A stretch of DNA of 64,000 bases from Nocardia sp. SYP-A9097 (GTDB lineage: Bacteria; Actinomycetota; Actinomycetes; Mycobacteriales; Mycobacteriaceae), in assembly GCF_009649815.1 (NCBI RefSeq), contig NZ_WJIC01000011.1, positions 62,001 to 126,000 of the forward strand, written 5' to 3'. The notes under the pieces were generated by a model. That model worked only from the letters and a program-made list of their open reading frames with translations, was not told the origin of the DNA and searched no databases. Positions 43,556 through 51,574 of this stretch are shown piece after piece. Position 1 is the stretch's first letter; every line of letters starts with the position of its first letter. The translations under genes and the position numbers were made by a program.

Positions 43556-43583
43556 ACTTTACATAATGTCGATTATCGGTAGT
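43556..43583. other. dif: dif chromosome dimer resolution site (XerC/XerD target)
   Basis: A 28-bp site. On the plus strand: arm ACTTTACATAA, central TGTCGA, arm TTATCGGTAGT. On the minus strand this reads as an XerC arm ACTACCGATAA and an XerD arm TTATGTAAAGT, with the actinobacterial core CCGATAAT...ACATTATGT as I recall it. Perfect dyad ATAAT-N4-ATTAT spans the centre. It lies in a non-coding gap of 277 bp, as expected for dif, and marks the replication terminus. Confidence 0.85.
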
Positions 43584-43781
43584 TTTACGGCGCTGGGCGG
43601 AAGGGGTTGATGATCTTGTGCGACAGGCGATTTTGTTCGGTCCAGGAAAAGTTGAGAGTAATCCACCAAGGAGGAGAGTGCTTCGGCATCGGGCGTGAAT
43701 CCGGGAAAGCTTGGGTGCTGGGCCGGGTTTTATTCATGGGTGCGCATATTAATTCAAGGGTCAGTTGCGTCACTGTGACGT

Positions 43782-44183
43782 ATGTTGCTGGTGTTTCTGG
43801 TGTTTCTGGTGTTGCTGTTCTCGCTGGGCCAGCTGCAATTCTCCTGTGTTCTGGTCGAAGCCACGCAGCGGTTCACCATGTGGCGGAAGCGCATGTCTCC
43901 CCGGCCCCGGAAGGCTGACCGGTCCCCCGTCGGCCGTACCGACGCCCCAGTCGGTCCGACGACTGCGTTGCACCTCGAAATCGCTGTGCTCGAACTCCTG
44001 CGAGAGCCACACCTGACTCCGGTCGATGAGGGCTGGCCCGCGTTCGCCCGTGCAGTCGCCGCCGCGGCCGCCGCTGGCGAAATCCGGTGGCCGCTACTGG
44101 AATCGGTGGCATCCGAGGAACGGTCCCGGACTGCACGCGACAATTTGGTGACACTGACCTCACGGCTCCGATCCCTGGAGTAA
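43782..44183 (+). CDS. Hypothetical protein with N-terminal membrane anchor
   Basis: A 133-residue open frame. The first 20 residues (LLVFLVFLVLLFSLGQLQF) form a membrane anchor encoded partly by a GGTGTTTCT tandem repeat. The rest is basic, then helical (LHLEIAVLELLREPHLTP; FARAVAAAAAAGEIRWPLL). The 13-bp palindrome CGTCACTGTGACG ends one base before the ATG. There is no recognisable family. It lies just after dif, in accessory DNA, and may or may not be expressed. Confidence 0.45.
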   Translation: MLLVFLVFLVLLFSLGQLQFSCVLVEATQRFTMWRKRMSPRPRKADRSPVGRTDAPVGPTTALHLEIAVLELLREPHLTPVDEGWPAFARAVAAAAAAGEIRWPLLESVASEERSRTARDNLVTLTSRLRSLE

Positions 44184-45015
44184 CCGCCTCGGTCGGCTCA
44201 GCGGCGTGAGGGGCGGACGAGTCGCAATCGGGCGCTACGACAGAGCCGCAGGCGCCGGCCGAATGGCGCACAGGAAGTATCGCGGGGCGAATTGCGGGCA
44301 GTTGGTTTGTTTCCACGAGGACTCAGAGCCCAGAGGTCTGTTCGGGGGTGTGCGGAGACAGTCTCGCCGGTGTTCAGGGCGCCAGCAGTACCGCTCGTGT
44401 GGCAGCGGCGAGAAGAACGATCGGCGGAATCCAGTCACGAATGCCCGGACGAGCCACCCATCCGTCGTCCGGCCCGAATGCGAGAAGGTCGTAGTGGATG
44501 TTGGCGGCGTATCCCTGGAGATACGCAACCGCAGACGGTGCTCTGTTGGCACCGACTGCGAGGTGAATGATCAGGTTGCCTGCCCCGGGAACAACTAGTT
44601 GCGGACCACTCAATCTATTCATTTCCAGATAACGAGCTACAGCTGTGGCGACCTTGCCGCGAAACTCTACGCCAGCGACATCGACCATCGCCGATGCCGG
44701 CCGATTCTTGCGGGATGCAGGATCGTTGTACGACTCGAAACAATTCGTCTTAGCGCCTTCGATGAGCATGGACCGTGGATCGCCACCGCGAGTTGCAGTG
44801 TTAGCGCTTCGGTAAAATAGGGGTCCGATGGCACGAAAGCGACCAATCGGGCGAGATGGACTTTAAAATCGAACAAAAGGTGCAAATTTTCATCCAAAGT
44901 CGACTCAAAATATGGCCATATGACGCTTTTCTCTCAAAATGGACTTAAGATTTTTTAGGAGAATCGCTGCGGCAAAACACGCGTAGGCGCAACCTCTCCG
45001 CTATATCCTCGCCCT
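44184..45015. other. Accessory gap, partly AT-rich
   Basis: An 832-bp stretch between orphan genes, holding one doubtful minus-strand frame (44374-44769). From about 44860 to 44970 the sequence is far richer in A and T than anything else in the window, with CTCAAAAT occurring twice and a run TTTTTT. It probably includes the promoter of the gene at 45016; TTTTAGGAGAAT lies 50 bp before that ATG. Confidence 0.6.
44374..44769 (-). CDS. Hypothetical protein (doubtful)
   Basis: A 131-residue frame with reasonable but weaker codon bias than its neighbours. The part from MVDVAGVEFRGKVATAVARYLEMN (ATG at 44688) to the hydrophobic C-terminus DWIPPIVLLAAATRAVLLAP could be a small protein with a tail anchor. 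No family is recognised and no clear ribosome site is seen. Its location in the accessory segment fits either an orphan gene or non-coding DNA. Confidence 0.35.
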   Translation of the reverse strand: MLIEGAKTNCFESYNDPASRKNRPASAMVDVAGVEFRGKVATAVARYLEMNRLSGPQLVVPGAGNLIIHLAVGANRAPSAVAYLQGYAANIHYDLLAFGPDDGWVARPGIRDWIPPIVLLAAATRAVLLAP

Positions 45016-45762
45016 ATGAGTCACCTGGAGATTAGTCCTCGAGTCGGGTGTGATCGGTTCGCTAGGGAATTGCGACCCAGTGAGAGGTTGCAGCTATCGA
45101 GAGCGTCTTTCGAAGTCGCCGTCGGCATGGCTGAACGCCTCAGCGGCGGACCTGGGACAGGGGATCGGTCCGACAGCGGCCTTCTGGACTCGGTCGCTGT
45201 CAGAGAGTTTCAATTGAGCCTCCTGCACGTCTGTAGTGTGTTGTCGGGAGAAATTCAAGGGTGGATCGCAGCCGCAGTCGAATGCGCACTGGACCACTCG
45301 GCGGACCTCGGTGATATCGCATCGGTGACGGGAGTCAGCCGAACCGAGGCCTACGAGCGGTGGCGTCGCGACGAAACCACCAGGGCATCGCTTATCGTCC
45401 TTTCACAACCGTGGACAGATGCCTTGTGCCTCGATAACGATCGATATGAGAATGACCGCGGATGGTGGCGTGTGGGGTCGAATGTCCGACACGACGCACG
45501 GTATGCGATCGTCGTGGTCGACCGGAGGGTCAGCCGTGTCTACCTGATAGACCCGACAGGATGGGAACCTGATGGTTCGGGTGGTAGGTGGCGGTTTCAA
45601 GCATTCGGCGCGACCCCTCTCACCGACAAACAGGTCGCGTCTGCGGTCACGCGCGGTCATTTGCCGGCGCGGATCGGTGATTACTTTCCCGCTCCTGCTG
45701 ATAGGGGTTGCACGCCCTGGAGGTTTGCGAATTCTTCGACTATATGGAACGGCCCACTATGA
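45016..45762 (+). CDS. Accessory protein of unknown function, coupled to a recombinase
   Basis: A 248-residue protein. Residues ~95-118 (DLGDIASVTGVSRTEAYERWRRD) look like a helix-turn-helix. The C-terminal half (DRGWWRVGSNVRHDARYAIVVVDRRVSRVYLIDPTGWEP...GRWRFQAFGATPLTD...LPARIGDYFPAPADRGCTPWRFAN) recalls PUA/EVE-like nucleic-acid-binding modules of restriction or defence proteins; this is from memory and weak. Its stop overlaps the start of the tyrosine recombinase (ATGA), so they are translated together. Codon usage is less GC-biased than the flanking core genes, suggesting acquired DNA. Confidence 0.75.
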   Translation: MSHLEISPRVGCDRFARELRPSERLQLSRASFEVAVGMAERLSGGPGTGDRSDSGLLDSVAVREFQLSLLHVCSVLSGEIQGWIAAAVECALDHSADLGDIASVTGVSRTEAYERWRRDETTRASLIVLSQPWTDALCLDNDRYENDRGWWRVGSNVRHDARYAIVVVDRRVSRVYLIDPTGWEPDGSGGRWRFQAFGATPLTDKQVASAVTRGHLPARIGDYFPAPADRGCTPWRFANSSTIWNGPL

Positions 45763-46727
45763 CGGCGCCATCGATGGAGATGTGCTCAGACCTGCGTCCG
45801 GCGTGTACCGCGAGGGAAGCTGCGGAGCAGTTCCTGTGCTCGATCGACTCGTTCAACACCTTCCGCGCCTACCGTATTGCAATACTCCGGACGGTCGAGT
45901 GGGTCGAAAACCACGGTCCGGCCGACACCTATGGAACGAATCGTCTCCTGGCGTCGGTTACCCCCGAGGAAATCGGTCAGGCCATGGTTTCGTTATGGTC
46001 GGCGGCGAGGAGTAGTACCTGGAACGCGCGTCGCGCGGCAGTACTCTGCTGGTTGAGTTGGTGCCGCGAGCGGGGCTGGACAGTACCTACGGTGCCGGCA
46101 GACCTGTCCAGAGTGAAACCTTCGCCCGAGCCGGTGACTGTGACTGTGACTGTGCTTTCGCGAGTGGCGATCGAAAGTCTCACCGCCCGTGAGGCAATCC
46201 ACCTGCGCGAGAAGACTCTGTGGTGGATGATCTACGAGACGTGCGCTCGCCCCCGCGAACTACTTCAGGCCGATATCGAACACCTCGACCTGGTGGAGCG
46301 TAGCTGCCGAGTGCAGTCGCGACGGTCGGGTAACGGCAGTGGCCGCCTCGTGGAGGCGACAGTGCATTGGGGGCCGATGACCGACCAGTTCCTTCCTCGG
46401 TTACTGCGGGACCGGACGCAGGGCCCGGTATTCGTCACGCACCGTCGGCCCCGCGCGGGCAAGTTCGTGGGCTGCGGTGATCTGTGTCCTCACACTGGTC
46501 TGGCGAGGCTGTCGTATGACCAGGCCAGATATCTGCTCGACAGCGTAACTGCGGTGGACGGACTCGGTACCGGATGGAGACTGCATCACCTTCGTGACTC
46601 GGGTTTGGCCCATCTTGCTGCCTCGGGCATCGACGTGGATGAACTCATGAGCAAGGCCCGCCACAGCAGACCGGGCCAGCTCCGCCGTTACGTGATGCCG
46701 TCCGAATCGAAGCTCATGGAACTGTAG
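45759..46727 (+). CDS. Tyrosine recombinase / phage-type integrase
   Basis: A 322-residue site-specific recombinase. The N-terminal SAM-like domain spans about 15-115. The catalytic domain has Arg164 with Glu167 (CARPRELLQADIEHLDL), His276 and Arg279 (RLHHLRDSGLAHLAASGID), His302 and the nucleophile Tyr311 (ARHSRPGQLRRYVMPS), so the set is complete. The beta-hairpin Lys is not obvious. The ATG at 45759 overlaps the upstream unknown gene. With dif 2.2 kb away it could be the integrase of an element inserted at the terminus, or a resident Xer-like enzyme of a small island. Confidence 0.9.
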   Translation: MTAPSMEMCSDLRPACTAREAAEQFLCSIDSFNTFRAYRIAILRTVEWVENHGPADTYGTNRLLASVTPEEIGQAMVSLWSAARSSTWNARRAAVLCWLSWCRERGWTVPTVPADLSRVKPSPEPVTVTVTVLSRVAIESLTAREAIHLREKTLWWMIYETCARPRELLQADIEHLDLVERSCRVQSRRSGNGSGRLVEATVHWGPMTDQFLPRLLRDRTQGPVFVTHRRPRAGKFVGCGDLCPHTGLARLSYDQARYLLDSVTAVDGLGTGWRLHHLRDSGLAHLAASGIDVDELMSKARHSRPGQLRRYVMPSESKLMEL

Positions 46728-46979
46728 TCGTGCGCATTCGTACTCAGGAGAAGACATTCGGACTCAGCAGAAGGGTCGGTCAACCGCGGTCGACTCCACC
46801 GAATCGGTCATGCCGTCATCGAGCAAGACCGGCTCTGTTCGGGAAACTGGCCTGGCGGGCCGCGAAGCCGAGCGGGATCAAGGCACGGCGGATCGGCGCA
46901 GGCAGTTCTGGAGTATCCGGACGGCGTGTCGGTTTGAGTCTGTTACGCAATTCATCACAATTCGAAAGAGAGGTCATTC

Positions 46980-47702
46980 ATGGCAGCACGGCATGTGGGT
47001 TGTTCGACCAGGCGATTCGGGTGTGCTCGATCGTTCTTCGTCCTCGCGGCGGTTCCGTTGTCGATGACGCTGTTCGAGATCTCCCCGGCCTTGGCGGAAG
47101 CGAGCAATCCGCCAACGGCGACCAGCCGCAACGATATGAGTGGCAAGCGGCCTGTGCCTGATGGCAGCCTCGCGCCGGTCGACCCGTCCAGTCTGCACCT
47201 GCCAACTGCCCTCGCCCTGCCCGTCGCGCCGATCCAGGCGCAAGACGGGACCATTCGTATCGGCTCGGTTTCGATCGGACGGCCGGACTGGGTCGATCCT
47301 GGGCTGACCGCAGGAATCAACGACTCATACGGGCAGACGGAGGCCATTTTGGCCCAGGGATTCGACTCGCTCGGATTCGCGCCGACGCGGTCGGACCGCA
47401 TGGCCGCCGACGCTCTTGTCGGTGCACTCGTAGGCAATTTGGTGGCGGGGGCCGTGATCAGCCCGTTGACCTCCACCGGTGCAATGGTCGGTGCCGCCGC
47501 CGGTTTCATTGCCGGCATCCCCTTCCTCCCAGCGGGTTTGGTAGTCGTACCGGTAATCGGCGCTGCCATTGGTGCCGCAGTGTTCGCGATCCCTGCGGCC
47601 GTGGTCGGCTCGGCGATCGGGGCGGGTGTGGGTGCCCTTGTTGGTGCGTTGGAACCCGCGGTGCCGAACCTGCCCGCCGATCAGACGCCGCTGGACCTAT
47701 AG
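46980..47702 (+). CDS. Secreted glycine-zipper protein
   Basis: A 240-residue exported protein. The signal peptide has a basic start, a core FFVLAAVPLSMTLF and a likely cleavage after PALA near residue 39. The middle is Pro/Thr/Ser-rich, and residues ~145-225 are Gly/Ala-rich hydrophobic segments (VGALVGNLVAGAVI; GAMVGAAAGFIAGIPF; GAAIGAAVFAIPAAVVGSAIGAGVGALVGAL) typical of glycine-zipper envelope proteins common in Nocardia. Function unknown. GAGAGG precedes the ATG. The stop lies at the junction with the truncated acyl-CoA ligase gene. Confidence 0.8.
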   Translation: MAARHVGCSTRRFGCARSFFVLAAVPLSMTLFEISPALAEASNPPTATSRNDMSGKRPVPDGSLAPVDPSSLHLPTALALPVAPIQAQDGTIRIGSVSIGRPDWVDPGLTAGINDSYGQTEAILAQGFDSLGFAPTRSDRMAADALVGALVGNLVAGAVISPLTSTGAMVGAAAGFIAGIPFLPAGLVVVPVIGAAIGAAVFAIPAAVVGSAIGAGVGALVGALEPAVPNLPADQTPLDL

Positions 47703-49304
47703 CCACTATTGGTGCGCAGCATGCCGGGGCGACCTCGTTCTCGGTGTACAACACGCTCAGTGCGCAACAGTTGAGGTATGTGTTCGAGAATGCTCGGAAT
47801 CGTATTGTGCTGTGTGAAGCCCAAATACGTGGACCGGATTCGTGCTTCGGGAGTGCCGATCGAGACCATCGTGTGCGTGGACCACCCGGTGCCCGGGACT
47901 TTGACGGTGGCGCAACTGACCTCGCTGGTGCGGCACGACTTCGATTTCGACGCCACCTGGCAGGCCGTCACACCCCAGGACATCGTGACCCTGTGCTACA
48001 CCTCCGGCACCACGGGCAATCCCAAAGGCGTGGAGATCACGCACGCGAATCTGGCCTTCGAATGTCGGGCGTACGCCTCGGTGATGCCGGTTGAATTCGG
48101 GGATCGGATCACCTCGTATCTGCCGAGCGCGCATATGGCGGACCGGGTTACGAGCCTGTATCTGCACGAGTTCTTCGGCAGTCAGATCACCACCGTGCCG
48201 GATCGGGCGCAATTGGGGGCCGCGCTCGTCGACGCGCGGCCCACCATTTGGGGTGCGGTGCCGCGGGTGTGGGAGAAACTCGAAGCGGGCGTGGAGTTTT
48301 CGGTCGCCAATGAGACCGATCCCGCTCGCAAGGCCGCGCTGACCTGGGCCCTCGAGGTCGCCGGACGCAAAGCCGCAGCGGAGTTGGCGGGAGTGCCGCT
48401 CGATGATGTGCAGGCCGCCGAATGGGCCAGAGCCGATGAACTCGTACTCTCCGCGATACGCGCCGAACTCGGACTCGACCAACTCCGGTGGGCGCTCTCG
48501 GGCGCCGCGCCCATTCCCGCGGAAACACTCGGGTTCTTCTTCGGGCTCGGTATCGCCATCTCCGAAGTGTGGGGCATGTCCGAACTCACCTGTATCGCCA
48601 GCGTCAGCCCGCCCGGCGAAGCGGTGCTGGGGACCGTCGGAAAACTGTTGCCCGGACTCGAATCCAGAATCGACGAGGATGGCGAATTTCTGGTGCGCGG
48701 GCCCTTGGTGATGCGTGAATATCGGTGCGAGCCCGGAAAAACCGCTGACGCGCTCGACGCGGACGGCTGGCTGGCCACCGGCGACATCATCACTCAGGAC
48801 GACCGGGGTTACCTGCGGGTGGTGGACCGCAAGAAGGAACTCATCATCAACTCCGGTGGCAAGAACATGTCCCCGGCCAGTATCGAGAACACCATCAAAG
48901 CCACCACCCCGCTCATCGGAGCCCTGGCCACCATCGGCGACCGGCGATCCTACAACACCGCACTCATCGTGCTCGATGCCGAATCCACCGAACCCTATGC
49001 CGCACAACATAATCTGGCCGACGCCTCCGCGGCCGCGCTCGCCGCGCACCCCGACCTCATCGCCGAGATCGCCCACGGTGTCGCCGCCGGGAACGCGCAC
49101 CTGTCCCGCGTGGAACAGGTGAAAAGGTTCATCATCCTGCCCACCTTCTGGGAACCCGGTGGCGATGAGGTCACCCTGACCATGAAACTGCGCCGCAACC
49201 CCATCGCCGACAAATACGCCGCCGACATCGAACGCATGTATGCGGTCGCACTCGCCGACGGAGTACACGAACCTCTCTCAGAGCAGGCCCCCGCGACGGC
49301 GTGA
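47703..49304 (+). pseudogene. FadD-type long-chain acyl-CoA ligase, 5'-truncated and frameshifted
   Basis: Homology to FadD15-like ligases begins in one frame directly after the preceding stop codon (HAGATSFSVYNTLSAQQLRYV, FENARNRIVLCE). It then continues in a different frame (PKYVDRIRASGVPIETIVCVD) after about 47820, which needs removal of one base in GAAGCCC. The remainder is intact: YTSGTTGNPKG, WGMSELTC, DGWLATGDI and KNMSPASIENTIK. About 85 N-terminal residues are missing. An internal start at 47778 or later could still give a ~500-residue protein, but without the N-terminal part of the large domain. Confidence 0.85.
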
Positions 49305-49339
49305 AGCTCACGGCCGCAACCGAACTAGCGATCCGAGAA

Positions 49340-49358
49340 CCATCCTGATCCAGGATGG
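49340..49358. terminator. Intrinsic terminator-like hairpin
   Basis: Perfect CCATCCTG-ATC-CAGGATGG between the converging acyl-CoA ligase remnant and the methyltransferase gene. Confidence 0.7.
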
Positions 49359-49366
49359 GCCGGCGA

Positions 49367-50200
49367 TCAGGCGTGGGCTTCGACCATCCAGCAGGCGGCG
49401 GTGTAGCGGACCTGATCGCCGTGCACGAACGGGTCGAATGCCGCGCGCACGACCTCGATCACCCGGGCGCGGGTCTGCTCGTCGGTGTCCGGGAGGGCCA
49501 GCCCGACGGGGCCGAAATTGGTGAAGTAGTGGATCAGCGCGTCCTCGGGCATCACGCACTCCACATCGGCGCGATGAACGCGGATATCACCCCAGCCGCT
49601 CTCGGTGAGAATCGTGCGCACGCGCTGGTCATCGGCGAAGGCGAACTGGCCGGGCTGATTCGGTTCGCGTGCGAGCAGATTCGGCAGCAGTGGCGCGGCG
49701 GCGCGTTCGGCGGTGGTCATGAACGGGTTCTCCCGCACGCCCCGCCACACCAGCATGCGCAATGCCGCACCCGGGCGGGCCGCGGCCCGCAGGTTCGTGA
49801 ACGCGGCCACCGGGTCCGGGAAGAACATCACTCCGAACCGGGACATGATCAAATCGAAGGACGCCGGTTCGAACACATAGGTTTGCGCGTCACCGAGCAG
49901 GAAACTCACCGGCAGATCCGAATCCTGGGCGTGTGCTCGTGCCGCGTCGATCATCGGTGCGGAAATGTCCACGCCCACACAGCTACCCGGGGTACCGACC
50001 CGGTGTGCCGCGGCGAGAGTGGTGGCACCGCCGCCGCACCCCACATCCAGAATCCGCGCGCCCGACCCCGCGAGCACCGGTTGCACCAGCAACTCTTCCA
50101 GGGGTTTCATCACCTGGTCCAGCAGTCCTTGCGACTGTGCCCATACCTGCCCGGAGCGGCCGTTCCAGCGGGTGTTCTGCTCATCGGTCTCGGTAGCCAT
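49367..50200 (-). CDS. Class I SAM-dependent methyltransferase
   Basis: A 277-residue methyltransferase. Motif I is ARILDVGCGGGATTLAAAHRVG, motif II is VGVDISAPMIDAAR, and FDLIMSRFGVMFFPDPVAAFTNLRAAARPGA covers post-II/III. The substrate is unknown. It is transcribed divergently from a MerR-family gene through a promoter with a 19-bp spacer, so it is a probable MerR target. The ATG at 50200 (MATETDEQN) starts at the conserved region; GGAGAACCCC lies just upstream. Confidence 0.92.
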   Translation of the reverse strand: MATETDEQNTRWNGRSGQVWAQSQGLLDQVMKPLEELLVQPVLAGSGARILDVGCGGGATTLAAAHRVGTPGSCVGVDISAPMIDAARAHAQDSDLPVSFLLGDAQTYVFEPASFDLIMSRFGVMFFPDPVAAFTNLRAAARPGAALRMLVWRGVRENPFMTTAERAAAPLLPNLLAREPNQPGQFAFADDQRVRTILTESGWGDIRVHRADVECVMPEDALIHYFTNFGPVGLALPDTDEQTRARVIEVVRAAFDPFVHGDQVRYTAACWMVEAHA

Positions 50201-50242
50201 GGGGTTCTCCTTTACGTGCCGGGAACTTCGGTGCCACACTCC

Positions 50243-50273
50243 ACCATGTCAGTTCAAGCCGACTTGAGGTCAA
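50243..50273 (-). promoter_or_regulatory. MerR-type promoter with 19-bp spacer
   Basis: On the minus strand a -35 TTGACC (50273-50268) and a -10 CATGGT (50248-50243) are 19 bp apart. The dyad TCAAG-CCGA-CTTGA (50254-50267) fills the spacer. This long spacer with a central dyad is the hallmark of MerR-controlled promoters. It drives the methyltransferase gene. Confidence 0.65.
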
Positions 50274-50277
50274 GGGG

Positions 50278-50679
50278 ATGAACGTGGATATCGGTGAAGT
50301 CGTCGCCCGCTCGGGCGTGCCCGCGTCTACGCTGCGCTACTACGAGGAACGCCACCTCATCCGCTCCACCGGCCGTCGCGGGCAACGCCGTCAATTCGCG
50401 CCCGAGGTCCTGCCGCAACTGGCTCTCATCGCCGTGGGGCGTACCGCCGGGTTCTCCCTCGACGAGATCGCCCGCATGTTCACCGCCGACGGCCACCCGG
50501 CGATCGACCGAACCCAGCTCACCGCCAAGGCCGACGACCTCGACCACACCATCGCCCGGCTCACCACCATCAGCGACGCCCTGCGGCACGCCGCTGCCTG
50601 CCCGGCCCCCAGCCACATGCAATGCCCCACCTTCCGCACCCTGCTCGCACAAGCCTCGGGCATCGCGCTCACTTGGTGA
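50278..50679 (+). CDS. MerR-family transcriptional regulator
   Basis: A 133-residue regulator. The winged helix is IGEVVARSGVPASTLRYYEERHLIRSTGRRGQRRQF, followed by IAVGRTAGFSLDEIARMF and a dimerisation helix. The C-terminus has CPAPSHMQCPTF, two Cys eight residues apart that could sense metal, thiols or oxidants; this arrangement is not diagnostic. It controls itself or the divergent methyltransferase. Its last 11 bp overlap the tail of the second methyltransferase gene. Confidence 0.92.
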   Translation: MNVDIGEVVARSGVPASTLRYYEERHLIRSTGRRGQRRQFAPEVLPQLALIAVGRTAGFSLDEIARMFTADGHPAIDRTQLTAKADDLDHTIARLTTISDALRHAAACPAPSHMQCPTFRTLLAQASGIALTW

Positions 50680-51457
50680 CGGCCCGGAAAACCAAGGTGC
50701 GCAACGGCATATCGAACTCTCCTGCCGCGGTCTCGGGACAGGTCCGCAGATAGGAGGTGATCCGGTCGAGCACTTCGGCGCGCTCGGCCGCGGACACCAC
50801 CAAAGTGTGGGAATGGGTGCCGATCGTCGCGGTCAAACTCTCGGCAGTGCGCCGCTGCACATGCGGAAAATGCGTGCGCTCGAACGGATGGAACAGCGGA
50901 TGCGCCGGAACCCGCTCCGCCAACGACCCCGCGGAGGACACCGAGGACCGGGACACCCGATCCAACCCGGCGACCCACTCCACCGACGTGTCATGGGCGT
51001 TCCAGAACGCGGCTACCACTCCCCCGGGGCGCAGCACCCGCGCGATCTCCGGTAGCGCCCGCCCGGGGTCGAACCAGTGGAAAGCCTGCCCGGCCACCAC
51101 CGCATCCACCGAATCATCATCCAGCGGAATCGCTTCCGCCGTCCCCGCCAGTACCCGCACCTCCCGATAGCGGGCCGTGAGCGCCGCACACATCTGCGGG
51201 TCCGGGTCCACCGCGGTCACCCGGGCACCCGCCGCAAGCAGCACCCCGGTCAGCTTGCCCGTTCCCGCCCCCAGATCGAGCACCTCGAGGCCGGCGCGGT
51301 CGTGCGATTCGACCGCGCCGGACACCGGTGCCAGCGCCCACCGCACACCCGCTATCGGATAATCCGGCCGATGCGCGTCATACCCGGCCGCCGCCGCCCC
51401 GAACGAGCGCGCCCGGCGCGCGAACAACACCGAATCGTGTTCCCTGCCATCACCCAT
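50669..51457 (-). CDS. Class I SAM-dependent methyltransferase
   Basis: A 262-residue methyltransferase with the N-terminal RARSFGAAAAGYDAHRPDYP typical of a UbiE-like subgroup. Motif I is LEVLDLGAGTGKLTGVLLAAG, motif II is VTAVDPDPQMCAAL, and AVVAGQAFHWFDPGRALPEIARVLRPGG gives the remaining motifs. The substrate is not inferable. Its 3' end overlaps the convergent MerR gene by 11 bp. A GTG one codon upstream of the chosen ATG is also possible. Confidence 0.92.
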   Translation of the reverse strand: MGDGREHDSVLFARRARSFGAAAAGYDAHRPDYPIAGVRWALAPVSGAVESHDRAGLEVLDLGAGTGKLTGVLLAAGARVTAVDPDPQMCAALTARYREVRVLAGTAEAIPLDDDSVDAVVAGQAFHWFDPGRALPEIARVLRPGGVVAAFWNAHDTSVEWVAGLDRVSRSSVSSAGSLAERVPAHPLFHPFERTHFPHVQRRTAESLTATIGTHSHTLVVSAAERAEVLDRITSYLRTCPETAAGEFDMPLRTLVFRAVTK

Positions 51458-51574
51458 CACACCACCCCGATCTGTCAGGCACTCGCGTGTACTGCGACTG
51501 ATCGGACCACACCGGGCCGGGGCAGGACAGCGAATATCCGCCGAGCCGCAGGAAATCGGTCGGCGGAAGAACGC

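Noticed and set aside
43768..43780. CGTCACTGTGACG palindrome as a second CRP site
   Set aside because: Its half-sites are not separated by the six bases CRP needs, and it precedes a doubtful gene.
46730..47161. Open frame overlapping the start of the secreted glycine-zipper protein
   Set aside because: It is rich in Arg/Ser, lacks homology, and overlaps a gene with a signal peptide and a good ribosome site.
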